From contig DAHUYV010000019.1 in assembly GCA_027306885.1 (NCBI GenBank), forward strand, positions 1 to 50,000: a stretch of 50,000 nt of DNA, in the 5' to 3' direction. This DNA comes from Candidatus Dormiibacterota bacterium. Lineage in GTDB: Bacteria > Chloroflexota > Dormibacteria > Aeolococcales > Bog-877. The position numbers and the translations under genes were made by a program. This document shows positions 1-8,326 of this stretch, one piece after another. The number at the start of each line of letters is the position of its first letter. Position 1 is the first letter of the stretch. The notes beneath the pieces are model-generated. The model did no database searches. It worked only from the letters and a program-made list of their open reading frames with translations, and was not told where the DNA came from.

Positions 1-1265
1 CGGCGGGCCGAGTCGGCCAGGCTGCGCCGGCCCGCCTCGGTCCGCCGCCCATCTTGCATCACCAGCTCCAGCAGTCCCTCGTAGTCGCCGGCCGGCGCGG
101 CCTCACCGTCCAGGGCCAGGACGTCGTGGTCGAACCGCCGGCTCCTCCAGACCTGTTTGGGGCCGGGCAGGGTGGACTTGCCGGTCGAGGTCTTGCGGAC
201 CGAGCGCCCGGCGCAGCTCACCAGCTTGTAGACGGTGTCGGTGAGCGGAGCGTCGGCGGAGACCACCATCGCCGATCCGACCCCGAAGCTGTCGATCGGG
301 GCCGGGTCATCGCCGCTGACCAGGTCCCGGATCTGGTATTCGTCGAGCCCCCCGGTGGCGACCCCTTTCACCTCGGGAAGGCCGGCGGCGTCGAGGGCTC
401 GGCGGGCCCAGCGCGAGAGGTCAGCCAGGTCGCCGGAGTCCAGCCGGACCCCGGCGATGCCGACCCCCTGAGCCCTCATCTCCAGCGCCACCTCGACCGC
501 GGCCTCGACGCCGCGACGGGTGTCGTAGGTGTCGACCAGCAGGACCGTGTGCTCGCCCATCACCTGAGCCAGGTGCCGCAGGGCGGAGAGCTCGTTCGGG
601 TGGGCCTGCACGAAGGAGTGGGCCATGGTCCCCGACACCTCCAGGCCGTAGCGGAGCGCCCCCGCCACATTGCTGGTGGCGGGGATCCCGACGATCCGGC
701 AGACCCGGGCGACCTTCATCCCCGCGTCCAGCCCTTGGGCGTGGCGCAGGCCGAATTCGGCGACCGGCCGGCCCTGGGCGGCTTCGCGGCAGCGCGACGC
801 CTTGGTGGCCAGGGTGGTCTGCATGGTCACCTGGTTGAGAAGGAAGGTCTCCGCCATCTGGGCGACGGCCAGGGGCGCGTCCACCTCCAGCATCGGCTCG
901 CCGGCGAAGAGCAGGGTCCCCTCGGCCACCGCCCTCACCGAACCTCGGAAGCGCAGGTCCTCCAGCCAGGCGAGGAACGGCCCGGGGAAGAGGCCGAGGC
1001 TCTCCAGCGCCCCCAGCTCCACCGGCCCGAAGCGCAGCCCCTCCAACCAGGTGAGGCAGTCCTCCAGGCCCGCCGCCACCAGGTAGCCCCGGCGGGGCGG
1101 CAGTGAGCGGCTGAAGAGGCTGAATGTGGCCGGCAAATCGGCCATCTTCTGGAACCAGTAGGCGTGGGCCATCGTGAGCTCGTACAGGTCCAGCAGCAGC
1201 GACGGGGAGTCCCCCGCCCGGGGGCCGGCCCCCGCTGCGGCCCGGGATTCCGAATCTGGGGTCAC
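1..1265 (-). CDS. pncB: Nicotinate phosphoribosyltransferase (3' end beyond window)
   Basis: Converts nicotinate and PRPP (with ATP) to nicotinate mononucleotide, the entry step of the Preiss-Handler route to NAD in the cytosol. About 421 codons are visible and no stop is reached at the window edge, so only a short C-terminal piece should be missing. The N-terminal part carries the family's DLYELTMAHAYW segment. FLFxR-like (FSLFSRSLPPRRGYLV), NQVTMQT, ATKASRCREAA and a VRLDSGDL stretch follow, and then FGVGSAMV, as in PRPP-binding NAPRTases. I chose the GTG at 1265 because TAAGTT lies exactly 6 nt upstream, matching the leaderless pattern seen elsewhere here. An NrtR-like regulator, a family that often controls NAD genes, lies about 10 kb away; a regulatory link is only a possibility. 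Confidence 0.9.
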   Translation of the reverse strand, partial: MTPDSESRAAAGAGPRAGDSPSLLLDLYELTMAHAYWFQKMADLPATFSLFSRSLPPRRGYLVAAGLEDCLTWLEGLRFGPVELGALESLGLFPGPFLAWLEDLRFRGSVRAVAEGTLLFAGEPMLEVDAPLAVAQMAETFLLNQVTMQTTLATKASRCREAAQGRPVAEFGLRHAQGLDAGMKVARVCRIVGIPATSNVAGALRYGLEVSGTMAHSFVQAHPNELSALRHLAQVMGEHTVLLVDTYDTRRGVEAAVEVALEMRAQGVGIAGVRLDSGDLADLSRWARRALDAAGLPEVKGVATGGLDEYQIRDLVSGDDPAPIDSFGVGSAMVVSADAPLTDTVYKLVSCAGRSVRKTSTGKSTLPGPKQVWRSRRFDHDVLALDGEAAPAGDYEGLLELVMQDGRRTEAGRRSLADSAR

Positions 1266-1271
1266 GCCGAG

Positions 1272-1277
1272 AACTTA
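1272..1277 (-). promoter_or_regulatory. -10 element of pncB, leaderless spacing
   Basis: TAAGTT on the minus strand, followed by 6 nt and the GTG start. The expected transcription start falls at the start codon. No convincing -35 box. Confidence 0.4.
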
Positions 1278-1337
1278 CTAGACCGGAGCCACCCCCCCGC
1301 GCCGCGGTGACCGGATCGGCCGGTGCCGCGCCCGGGT

Positions 1338-2267
1338 TCACCGTTCATAGACGAGCCCCCAGGAGGCGGATATCGACCCTCCGGGCGGAAGGGTCAGCAG
1401 CCCCAGGCCGTTGTTGTAGGCGTCCGGGGCGCAGGTCATGGGCTCGAGCGCCAGACCCCGTCGGCGCCGGGCCGGATCGCCCACCCCGTCACCGGTGTAG
1501 GCCATGACGTACCCGAAGGCGGCATCGGCCCAGAGGCGGAGGCGGCCCGGCGCCCTCGGGTCCTCCAGGGACGCCTCCCACCCTTCACCGCCCGGAAGCC
1601 CGGTGAAGGCGGTGTCGAGCCGGAGGGAGCCAACCGCTCGGCCGGATCGGAAGTCGTACTCGGAGCCCTCCACCGCCACCGGTTCCCCGTCGGGGATGCC
1701 GCGGAGGTCGGTCTTGAGCCGGGAGTGGGCCGGCAGAAGGAGGACCAGGTCGTCGACCGGCGAGTCTCCCAGCGTCAGGTACGGGTGGGCCCCCGCCCCG
1801 AACGGCGCCGGGACGGCGCCGAGGTTGACCGCCCGGATGTCCACCCTCAGCCCTCCGGGCCCCAGCCGGTACTCGGCCTCCAGCTCCAACCAGAAGGGGT
1901 ATCCGGGTTGGGGTTGGACCTGGCAGGTGAGCAGGAGCCGGTCCGACTCGCTCCGGCCAGCCTGCCAGGGGAGCCAGCGGGTCAGGCCGTGGATGGCGTT
2001 GCCTCGCTCCGGCTCGGACAGCGGCAGCTGATGCTCCAACTCCCCAAATCGGTAGCGCCCGTCGCGGACCCGGTTGGGCCAGGGGAGGAGGAGCTGGCCT
2101 CGGCCGTCCTGGCTCCATCCCCGGCGGGGGAAGCCGTCCACCAGCTCACGCCCTCCGGCCGCGTAGCGACGCAGCGTCGCCCCGGTCTCACGGACCCCGG
2201 CCACCTGGTCGCCCCAGCGGAGCTGGTGCTCGGCCGGCAGCGCGCCGCCGGCAACTTCTCGGGTCAT
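1338..2267 (-). CDS. Aldose 1-epimerase family protein
   Basis: A 309-residue galactose-mutarotase-like protein, expected to interconvert alpha and beta anomers of a hexose or a related sugar in the cytosol. The family marks are in order: NAIHG with its substrate-binding His near residue 92, GAGAHPYL with the catalytic-type His near 160, and ALEPMTCAPDAYNNG with the general-base Glu near 275. Length is normal for COG2017 enzymes. It follows pncB's divergently placed neighbours as a single gene, with 72 bp to the pncB start. Sugar specificity cannot be read from the sequence; the closest kin act on glucose or galactose, but some members act on phosphorylated sugars. Confidence 0.85.
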   Translation of the reverse strand: MTREVAGGALPAEHQLRWGDQVAGVRETGATLRRYAAGGRELVDGFPRRGWSQDGRGQLLLPWPNRVRDGRYRFGELEHQLPLSEPERGNAIHGLTRWLPWQAGRSESDRLLLTCQVQPQPGYPFWLELEAEYRLGPGGLRVDIRAVNLGAVPAPFGAGAHPYLTLGDSPVDDLVLLLPAHSRLKTDLRGIPDGEPVAVEGSEYDFRSGRAVGSLRLDTAFTGLPGGEGWEASLEDPRAPGRLRLWADAAFGYVMAYTGDGVGDPARRRRGLALEPMTCAPDAYNNGLGLLTLPPGGSISASWGLVYER

Positions 2268-2386
2268 CGGGTGGGGGTGAGCGGGGCCCTAGACACCTGC
2301 TCTCTCTGATCGGTCACGACCACCGGATCTTAGGCAGTGACAGCGGGGCCGGGATGGCCCCCCGGGAGTGCCCGGTGGACTGGGGA

Positions 2387-2923
2387 CTAACCCTCGGCGG
2401 CCCGGGCCGGGGCGGCCGTCCGACGGGTGATGTCGGTGCAGGCTTCACAGACCGTCGAAGGGATGACCCCCCGGGCCATGAGCCGGCCGAATACCCAGCA
2501 GCCGAGGCAGAAGCCGAACGCGGACTCCAGGGTGGCCGCCGCCAGCAGGGCTCCAAGCAGCAAATAGGTGGCGAGGGCCGTGTGCAGCGCGAACCAGCAG
2601 ACGGTGGCGCTGACCGTGAGGACCGCCCCGATGGCCTGGGCGAAACGCTTGGGGGGCCCGGGCACGAGTCGAGGCGACCGCGCCCAGCGGGGCGCCGCCC
2701 ACCTGGTCGCCAGCTGCCCGAGGGGGCTGAGGGTCGGCCCGGTGGCCGTGCGGGCCAGGAAGCCGTAGGCCAGCACCGCGCTCATCCAGGGGAGCTGCAG
2801 CCCCAGAGCCACCAGGGTCAGGACGACCACGCCGCCCGCCACCACGCGGCTGGCCACCTCGTTGACCGGGTTGGGAAAGCTCAGCAGGGCAGCAGCGCGG
2901 CTGCGCCCATGGGGATCTGGCAC
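2387..2923 (-). CDS. DUF4395 family membrane protein
   Basis: A 178-residue integral membrane protein with about four hydrophobic segments (roughly residues 24-45, 46-60, 95-113 and 116-135). After the last come the family hallmark FGFCLGCWVFGRLMARGVIP and a second CEAC pair, giving two CxxC-type motifs near the C-terminus. The cysteine pairs suggest metal or redox chemistry at the membrane, but the function of DUF4395 is not established. Start is a GTG at 2923, with TACAGT 6 nt before it. It lies just downstream of the DsbA-like gene, and a long perfect inverted repeat covers its promoter and start (see 2921-2950). Confidence 0.85.
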   Translation of the reverse strand: MPDPHGRSRAAALLSFPNPVNEVASRVVAGGVVVLTLVALGLQLPWMSAVLAYGFLARTATGPTLSPLGQLATRWAAPRWARSPRLVPGPPKRFAQAIGAVLTVSATVCWFALHTALATYLLLGALLAAATLESAFGFCLGCWVFGRLMARGVIPSTVCEACTDITRRTAAPARAAEG

Positions 2924-2950
2924 CAGACAACTGTACCTGGTTGTCTGGTG
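2921..2950. repeat. Perfect inverted repeat over the DUF4395 promoter and start
   Basis: Arms CACCAGACAA (2921-2930) and TTGTCTGGTG (2941-2950) are exact reverse complements separated by 10 nt, so half-site centres are 20 bp apart, about two helical turns. The left arm overlaps the GTG start, and the -10 hexamer (2930-2935) sits in the spacer. This is what an operator would look like. It is also 12 bp past the stop of the DsbA-like gene, so a terminator role is possible, but there is no T-run. Confidence 0.55.
2930..2935 (-). promoter_or_regulatory. -10 element of the DUF4395 gene, leaderless spacing
   Basis: TACAGT on the minus strand, 6 nt before the GTG at 2923 and centred in the inverted repeat. 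Confidence 0.45.
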
Positions 2951-2961
2951 CCCCGCCCTGG

Positions 2962-3582
2962 TCAGGCGGTCGGCGCCAGCTGCGGGGGATGCCCGTCCCG
3001 CTCCCGCTTCAGTTCGAAGACGTAGCCTCGGCGCAGCATCCGCACCACGTCCCGCAGCAGCTCCTTGGCCTCCTGGTCGTCCGGGACACGGTCCAGGACC
3101 GGGCCGAAGGCCCCCGGGCCCCGACCGCCGTCCAGGATGATCGTGGGCACCCCGAAGGCCTGGCAGCTGGCTACCGCGGCCTCGTGGTCGGCGACGACCT
3201 CCTCCCAGAGGGTGGGGTCAGACTCGACCTCGGCCCGCCACGAGGAATCCATCCCGGCCCTCTCCAGGGCCGCCTCGATCACCAACGGGTCCACCAGGCT
3301 CTCGCCCCTGCCGTGGACCGCTCGGCCGATCTCGCTGTACAGACGGCCGACGGCGTCGTTGCCGCCGCGGCGGCGGGCGAGGGCCAACAGCCGGAGCGAG
3401 GGACCGGTGAAGCGATCGGCGGCCTCGGAGGGAGGAGCCCCCGCTTCCAGGTGCACGATGCCGAGAGAGAAGAAGCGCCAGCTCACCGAGAGCTCCCCCA
3501 ACTCCGCCAGTCGGGCCGCCCAGCGGGAGGTCAGCCAGGCCCAGGGGCACGCGGGGTCGAAGTGAAAGTTGATCTCTTCCAA
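2962..3582 (-). CDS. DsbA-family thioredoxin-like oxidoreductase
   Basis: A 206-residue protein of the DsbA/FrnE type, most like the mycothiol-dependent nitroreductase (Rv2466c) group. The N-terminal FDPACPWAW motif (residues about 8-16) keeps the first active-site Cys and the Pro-Trp, but the second Cys of CPWC is Ala, so a mono-thiol mechanism is expected. A cis-Pro-type loop FGVPTIIL follows near residue 145. The long helical insert between them is normal for the group. No signal peptide, so it is cytosolic. The TTG start at 3582 is supported by AGGAG 7 nt upstream. Its substrate is unknown; reduction or conjugation of a low-molecular-weight thiol substrate is the family precedent. Confidence 0.8.
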   Translation of the reverse strand: MEEINFHFDPACPWAWLTSRWAARLAELGELSVSWRFFSLGIVHLEAGAPPSEAADRFTGPSLRLLALARRRGGNDAVGRLYSEIGRAVHGRGESLVDPLVIEAALERAGMDSSWRAEVESDPTLWEEVVADHEAAVASCQAFGVPTIILDGGRGPGAFGPVLDRVPDDQEAKELLRDVVRMLRRGYVFELKRERDGHPPQLAPTA

Positions 3583-3628
3583 AGTCGCTCTCCTGGCTTG
3601 GGGCCAACTCGCCCCTATCGGTTGGAAA

Positions 3629-3667
3629 CCCGCCGGCTGCGGCAGGGGCCCTGCCGCGGCCGGCGGG
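3629..3667. terminator. Strong GC-rich hairpin downstream of the hydrogenase operon
   Basis: About 16 bp of stem with one mismatch (CCCGCCGGC pairs with GCCGGCGGG, and GCGGCAG with CTGCCGC) around a GGGCC loop. It sits 71 bp past the stop of the DUF6390 gene, the last gene of the minus-strand hydrogenase operon. Only a short TTT follows on the minus strand, so intrinsic termination is plausible but not proven. Confidence 0.45.
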
Positions 3668-3737
3668 GAACAGAGGGCTGAGCCTCATTCTCCCACCGCC
3701 ACTGCCACCGCCGTTGCGGCCGGCCGAGGGCCCGGGA

Positions 3738-4556
3738 TCAGCCCCTCAGGTCGCAGGCCACCGAGGGGCCCGGGCGGGGCAGGGAGTTGACCGCTCGCAG
3801 GTTGCGCTCGGTGATCGCGGTCAACCTGCGCTCCTCTAGCGCCGAGAGGCGGTCGCAGACCCAGTCCCAGTGCAGGGAGACGGTGTCCCCCGGCCGAAGG
3901 TCGTGGACCAAGCTGAGCCCTCCGGCGCCCCAGCGGGCCGACTCGGTCCGCTCCGCTCCCAAGACCAGCCGCTCCCCGAGGAACTCCAGAACCCGGTTGC
4001 GCACCAGGACCGAGTCGCCCTCGACCGCGACCACCTTTCCCGAGCGGATCCGGCAGCGATCCAGCACCTCCAGCGGTGGCCCCTCCATCCCGTGCCGCAG
4101 CAGGCCGAGCCAGGGGTACACCGCGAAGACGTGGAACGAGTGGTGGGCGACGCCGCCGGCCAGCGCGGCCCCGGCGATGGCTGCGAAGTCGGCCCGGGCC
4201 CGTTGCTCAAAGCGGTCGTCGAGGGAACTCAGCAGCAGCCGGGGGGGGATCCGCCCCAGCAGGGGGCTGCCCAGCCAGTAGGCGGAGACCACGCGGAGGT
4301 CCAGGGGGTCCTCGATCCCGCTCCCGGCGGCGATCAGCCGGAGGTAGGGCCATGCGCCCTCGAAGCGCGGAGCCAGGGCGGTCAGCTCCTGGAGTCCGCC
4401 GCCGCTGCTCGCCGCGCCCAGCAGCGCCTGGGGGTCGGAGGGCCCACAGTACCCGAGGTGGTTGGGCGGGTAGGCATAACGGGCGAACCGCACCGCCCCC
4501 GACTCGATCTCCGGGGGAGCCACCTCGGCCCTGGCGGGACCGTCCTGGCCGCTCAC
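3738..4556 (-). CDS. DUF6390 family protein (hydrogenase-operon associated)
   Basis: A 272-residue soluble protein. After a short N-terminus comes the family signature RFARYAYPPNHLGYCGPSD (about residues 21-39). A mostly helical body follows with VVSAYWLGSPLL and HHSFHVFAVYPW. DUF6390 proteins recur beside [NiFe] hydrogenase genes in actinobacteria and relatives, and here it is the last gene of the hydrogenase operon, so a role in maturation or assembly is likely but unproven. The GTG start at 4556 overlaps the EamA stop as GTGA. A longer in-frame extension toward 5234 exists, but it runs through the EamA gene on the same strand in another frame and was not used. Confidence 0.8.
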   Translation of the reverse strand: MSGQDGPARAEVAPPEIESGAVRFARYAYPPNHLGYCGPSDPQALLGAASSGGGLQELTALAPRFEGAWPYLRLIAAGSGIEDPLDLRVVSAYWLGSPLLGRIPPRLLLSSLDDRFEQRARADFAAIAGAALAGGVAHHSFHVFAVYPWLGLLRHGMEGPPLEVLDRCRIRSGKVVAVEGDSVLVRNRVLEFLGERLVLGAERTESARWGAGGLSLVHDLRPGDTVSLHWDWVCDRLSALEERRLTAITERNLRAVNSLPRPGPSVACDLRG

Positions 4557-5521
4557 GTCGGGACCGTTCGCGGCCAGCCCCGCACCACCAGAGCGACCCC
4601 CGCGGCGACGGTCACCAGGCCGACCGCCTGTGGCAGCAGGCCGACCCCGCCGGTGGCGGCCGCCAGGACGGACGTGACCAGCACGCTGCCGACCAGCACC
4701 GAGGTGACGTCGACCGCGCGCGCCCGGGACAGCGCGGTCATCCAGCTGGCGACGTATCCGGAGAGAAGGATCCCGGTGATCAGCGCCCACGACCACTGGT
4801 CGGGACGCAGCGCCAGCAGCCCGGCCAAGGACCCGCTGGCCGCCAGGTAGGCGACCAGCACCACGACTCCAACCCCCATCCTGGTCACCGCCACCGCCGC
4901 GGTCGACACGTCGGCCAGCAGCCGCTTGGCGACCACGGTCTCGACCGCCCACAGCATGGTGGCCGCCAGGACCAGCCCTGCGCCGGGTCCCAGCACCAGC
5001 GGTCCGATGCCTCCGGAGAGGAGGAGCTGGCCGGCGACCAGCAGCAGGATCGCCAGGAGGTTCCAGGAGGAGGCCCGCTCTCGCAGGGTGGGCCAGGCCA
5101 GGAGGACCACCCAGACCACCAGGGTGTCGTGCAGGAACGCCGCCGGCTGGGCGGAGCTGTGGGCCAGACCGACAAAGAACAGCACGAAAGCGACGCCCCC
5201 GCCGATGACCCCCACGTAGGCGAGCCCCAGCCACCTGGCCGCTCGGGCCCGGCCGGGGTGGGTCGGAGTGCGCTCAGTCGCCCCCGCGCCGACGGCTCCC
5301 TGCCGCCACCCCGAGCCCAGGAGGAGCGCGCCGCCGAGGAGCACCAAGGCGGCCACCAGATTCTTTGCCGTCGTGTACACCACCGGGTTGGGCACCGCCC
5401 GCACGCCGTAGCTGTTGACGAAGACCGACACCCCGCTGATCAGGGCGGTCACGGCCGCCAGCCACAGCCCGGGGAGGCGCCGACCGGAGCCGGCCTTGGA
5501 GATCAACCTTCCACGAATCAA
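4553..5521 (-). CDS. EamA/DMT-superfamily transporter in the hydrogenase operon
   Basis: A 322-residue inner-membrane protein with ten predicted helices arranged as two EamA repeats (about residues 16-150 and 165-310). The second repeat begins with GPLVLGPGAGLVLAATMLWAVE. Members export or import small metabolites, but the substrate here is not predictable. The start is a TTG at 5521, preceded by AGGAGG about 11 nt upstream. It is 16 bp downstream of the hypC stop and overlaps DUF6390 by 4 nt, so it is probably co-transcribed with the hydrogenase. An unusual partner for hydrogenase genes; a cofactor or metal-ligand transport role is speculation. Confidence 0.8.
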   Translation of the reverse strand: MIRGRLISKAGSGRRLPGLWLAAVTALISGVSVFVNSYGVRAVPNPVVYTTAKNLVAALVLLGGALLLGSGWRQGAVGAGATERTPTHPGRARAARWLGLAYVGVIGGGVAFVLFFVGLAHSSAQPAAFLHDTLVVWVVLLAWPTLRERASSWNLLAILLLVAGQLLLSGGIGPLVLGPGAGLVLAATMLWAVETVVAKRLLADVSTAAVAVTRMGVGVVVLVAYLAASGSLAGLLALRPDQWSWALITGILLSGYVASWMTALSRARAVDVTSVLVGSVLVTSVLAAATGGVGLLPQAVGLVTVAAGVALVVRGWPRTVPT

Positions 5522-5537
5522 AGCGGCTCACCCCTCC

Positions 5538-5777
5538 TCATTCCAATTGGCCCAGCTCAGCCGCCTGGCGGAGCTCCGCGACGATCGCCTCGGCTTCGGC
5601 GGGGTCCACCCGTTGCAGGGCGAAGCCGCTGTGCACCACCAGCCACTCGCCGACCCGGGGCGCTTCCCCTTCGAAGGCCAAGAGGGAGGCCAGGTGCCGA
5701 GCCCCCTGGGCGTCCTCCACGGTCACCTGCAGGCCGACACCTTGATCGACCACCCGTTGCAGCCGGCTCAGGCACAT
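5538..5777 (-). CDS. hypC: HypC/HupF-family hydrogenase maturation chaperone
   Basis: A 79-residue protein starting MCLSRLQ. The Cys at position 2 is the residue by which HypC-family proteins bind the Fe(CN)2CO group and the immature large subunit. The body (VEDAQGARHLASLLAF, then VGEWLVVHSGFALQRV) matches the small OB-like HypC fold, and the length is normal. It overlaps the protease gene by 10 nt, so it is translated from the same transcript as the hydrogenase. HypA, B, D, E and F are not in the window and must be elsewhere for a working enzyme. Confidence 0.88.
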   Translation of the reverse strand: MCLSRLQRVVDQGVGLQVTVEDAQGARHLASLLAFEGEAPRVGEWLVVHSGFALQRVDPAEAEAIVAELRQAAELGQLE

Positions 5778-6241
5778 GCCATCCCCTCCTCAAGGAGTTC
5801 TCTGACCCTCAGGGCGGCGGCGGGGACCGCAGCCCTGACCCGGGGGCTGAGGCCGACCCCGAAGCCGAAGTCAGCCCCCTCCACGCCCACCAGCCAGACC
5901 TCCCTTGGGGCCTGGCCCAACGCCTGGGCCAGTCGGAGGACGCCGCCCAAGCCGATCCCGTGGCTGCTGGAGGTCGCCTCCCAGGCCGGGCCTTCCGGCC
6001 CGAGACGTCGCGAGTGGACGGTCCCCGCCGCGGCCCCAGACCGCACGGCGTCGACGATCACCGCGCAATCCGCCTGCGCCCAGACGCCGAGCAGGTCCAG
6101 GGGCTGGGGGACGACCAGGTAGTGGGGGCCATTTTCTCGGCGAGGGGTGGCCCGCGCCATGACCGCGCGCAACACCGCCGGGCCGACGCCGTCGTCCCGG
6201 CGGTCCGCCTCCCCCAAGCCGAAGACCATGAGGCCGCTCAC
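5768..6241 (-). CDS. Hydrogenase maturation endopeptidase (HyaD/HycI/HoxM-type)
   Basis: A 157-residue protein of the M52-type protease family, which trims the C-terminal peptide of the [NiFe] large subunit after nickel insertion. It shows the N-terminal VFGLGEADRRDDGVGPAVL (usually GNxxxxDDGxG) with the acidic nickel-sensing pair near residues 16-17, a CAVIVDAV strand with the second conserved Asp near 63, and a SSSHGIGLGGVLRLA segment with the conserved His near 94. Start ATG at 6241 overlaps the large-subunit stop as ATGA. The first family Asn/Glu position is slightly altered (GEADRR), which is within family variation. Confidence 0.88.
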   Translation of the reverse strand: MSGLMVFGLGEADRRDDGVGPAVLRAVMARATPRRENGPHYLVVPQPLDLLGVWAQADCAVIVDAVRSGAAAGTVHSRRLGPEGPAWEATSSSHGIGLGGVLRLAQALGQAPREVWLVGVEGADFGFGVGLSPRVRAAVPAAALRVRELLEEGMACA

Positions 6242-7548
6242 CGCTGGCGCTCCACGGTCACGTCGAGGAAGTGCGCCGCGCAGGAGATGCAGGGATCGTA
6301 GTTGCGCACCGTCTGCTCGCAGCGCCAGGTGAGGTCGGCATCGGAGAGCTCCAGGCCGGCCTGCACCACTTGGCGCAGGTCGGCCTCGATGGCGAGCTGG
6401 TTCTGCGACGTCGGCGGGACCAGGCGGGCCACCCGGATGAGGCCGGTGTCGTCGAGTTCGTAATGGTGGAGCAGGAGACCCCGCGGGGCCTCGGTGGCAC
6501 CGGTGCCGCTGCCGGCTCGGCCGGGTACCGGATCCGCAGGGGGGGAGGGGGGCTGATAGGAGTCGACCAGCCGCAGCGCCTCACCGCAGGCGTACATCAG
6601 CTCCACGGCCCGGACCACGATGCTCTGGAAGGGATTGCAGCACACCGCCGCCAGCCCCGCGGCCTCCGCCGCCCGGCGCACCTCTTCGGGCAGTCGCTCG
6701 CGGTTGAGCGCGTATCGGGCCATGGGCCCGGTCAGGTATCGGTCGCGGCCGCGCAGCCGGGCGTGGAGCGCGGTGGAGCGCTGCTCGTGCTCTTCGATCA
6801 CCATCGGCTCGAACTCTTCGGGGCTCACGTCGAGCCCGGCGGACGAGCCCACCCGGCCGGCTTCGATCGGGTACTGCTGGTCGCCGAGCAGAGCCACGAA
6901 AAGGTAGTCGGCCTCCAGGTCCGGGATGTCGAACCGCGAGACCCACTCCACCGTGGCCGCGGCGTCCTCCAGCGCCACCTGGAGCGGTCTTCGAAGCGCC
7001 TGGATCTCGGCCGTGGTCGGGGCCCGGTGGAAGCCTCCCACCCGCACGTTCACCGGGTGGATGGCGCGCCCTCCCACCGTTTCCATCAGCAGGTTTCCGG
7101 TCCGCTTGATCCGCAGCCCGCGCTCCACCGCGTTCGGGTCGAGCGCGGCCAGTCCCACGGCGTCCTGACAGCCCAGAAAGTCGGGGGCATGCAGGAGGTA
7201 GATGTGTAGGGCGTGGCTCTGGATCCACTCTCCACAGTAGAGAAGGCGGCGCAGCGCGGTGATCGGATCGCTCACCACCACCCCGCAGGCCTGCTCCACG
7301 GCCGCGCAAGCGCTCATCTGGTAGGCCACCGGGCAGATCCCGCAGACCCGGGCGGTGATGTCGGGGGCCTCATCGTGGCGCCGCCCCCGTAACAGGGCCT
7401 CGACGACCCGGGGTGGCTCGAAGATGTTGAGCGCCGCCTCCTGGACGGTGCCTCCCCGCACCACGACCCGAAGGGAACCCTCCCCCTCGACCCGGGCGAG
7501 GTCGGAGACCTGCAGCAGGCGCTCGCTAACGCTGGCGCTGTGGGTCAT
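6238..7548 (-). CDS. hyhL: [NiFe] hydrogenase large (alpha) subunit, group 3b type
   Basis: The 436-residue catalytic subunit of a cytosolic bidirectional NAD(P)-linked hydrogenase. Both nickel-binding motifs are intact: N-terminal [15 protein letters not shown] (about residues 67-81) and C-terminal [13 protein letters not shown] (about 418-430). Cleavage after the His would release a short tail ending in ERQR. The PVAYQMSA form of motif L1 is typical of group 3b, the sulfhydrogenase-like class. Start ATG at 7548 has AAGGAG upstream; an in-frame extension of 73 codons was rejected because it runs through the small-subunit gene. It overlaps that gene by 23 nt. Physiologically, group 3b enzymes may recycle H2 or dispose of reductant under hypoxia. 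Confidence 0.95.
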   Translation of the reverse strand: MTHSASVSERLLQVSDLARVEGEGSLRVVVRGGTVQEAALNIFEPPRVVEALLRGRRHDEAPDITARVCGICPVAYQMSACAAVEQACGVVVSDPITALRRLLYCGEWIQSHALHIYLLHAPDFLGCQDAVGLAALDPNAVERGLRIKRTGNLLMETVGGRAIHPVNVRVGGFHRAPTTAEIQALRRPLQVALEDAAATVEWVSRFDIPDLEADYLFVALLGDQQYPIEAGRVGSSAGLDVSPEEFEPMVIEEHEQRSTALHARLRGRDRYLTGPMARYALNRERLPEEVRRAAEAAGLAAVCCNPFQSIVVRAVELMYACGEALRLVDSYQPPSPPADPVPGRAGSGTGATEAPRGLLLHHYELDDTGLIRVARLVPPTSQNQLAIEADLRQVVQAGLELSDADLTWRCEQTVRNYDPCISCAAHFLDVTVERQR

Positions 7549-8326
7549 GGCGGAGACTCTCCTTGGCGAAGGCCGGGGCGCCGGCGTTGAAGGTCCGGAA
7601 CCAGCGCGACAGGTCGGCGGGATCCATCCCCACCTCCAGGAGCCGGTCTGCGAGCGCCCCGGTGTTGGTCGCCTCCGCAGGCCCGAAGCAGCCGTAGCAG
7701 CCTCTGCCGATCGCCGGGCAGAGCGCTCCGCAGCCCGCCTGGGTGACCGGCCCGAGGCAGGGGACACCGCGCCCCACCAGAAGGCAGGTGGTGCCCCGGA
7801 GCTTGCATTCCGCGCAGACGCTGTGGGTGGGGATCACCGGCCGTCGGCCGGCCAGGGCGGCGGTGATTACCTCCAGCAGCTGATGCCGGTCGATTGGGCA
7901 GCCCCGCAGCTCGAAGTCCACCTTGACGTGGTCGGCGATCGGGGTGGCGGTGGCCAGGGTCTTGATGTACTCGGGCCGGGCGTAGACGGCGGCAACGTAG
8001 TCGCCGATGTCGGCGAAGTTGCGCAGCGCCTGGATCCCGCCCGCGGTGGCGCAGGCGCCGATGCTGACCAGCGTCGTGGAGGTTGCCCGCACCAGCTGCA
8101 GCCGCTCCGCGTCCGCGGACGTGGTTATCGAGCCCTCCACGAAAGTCAGGTCGTAGGGCCCCTCGATGGTGGCGCGCGACATCTCGGCGAAGTGAGCGAT
8201 CGAGACCGCTCCCGCCAGGCTCAGCAGCTCATCCTCGCAATCCAGGAGGCTGAGCTGGCAGCCGTCGCACGAGGCGAACTTGAAGACCGCGACCGAGGGG
8301 CGGAAGCCCGGCGCTGGAGCGGTCAT
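7526..8326 (-). CDS. hyhS: [NiFe] hydrogenase small (delta) subunit, group 3b type
   Basis: The 266-residue electron-transfer subunit that carries electrons from the NiFe site through iron-sulfur clusters. The proximal cluster ligands are visible: SCDGCQLS (about residues 19-26), GACATAGG (about 92) and RGCPIDRHQ (about 141). A cysteine-rich C-terminal half follows ([12 protein letters not shown], then [16 protein letters not shown] and GCYGCFGP) for two more [4Fe-4S] clusters. There is no twin-arginine signal, which fits a cytoplasmic enzyme. It overlaps the gamma subunit by 4 nt. Confidence 0.93.
   Translation of the reverse strand: MTAPAPGFRPSVAVFKFASCDGCQLSLLDCEDELLSLAGAVSIAHFAEMSRATIEGPYDLTFVEGSITTSADAERLQLVRATSTTLVSIGACATAGGIQALRNFADIGDYVAAVYARPEYIKTLATATPIADHVKVDFELRGCPIDRHQLLEVITAALAGRRPVIPTHSVCAECKLRGTTCLLVGRGVPCLGPVTQAGCGALCPAIGRGCYGCFGPAEATNTGALADRLLEVGMDPADLSRWFRTFNAGAPAFAKESLRHDPQRQR

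Noticed and set aside
3738-5234. DUF6390 as a 498-residue fusion protein
   Set aside because: The extra N-terminal 226 residues read through the EamA gene in another frame and are low complexity. The GTGA overlap at 4556 is the natural start.
4076-6301. A 741-codon open frame on the plus strand
   Set aside because: It lies opposite EamA, hypC, the protease and part of the DUF6390 gene, all with clear motifs. Its product is Gly/Arg/Pro-rich with no domain, as expected for an antisense shadow at high GC.
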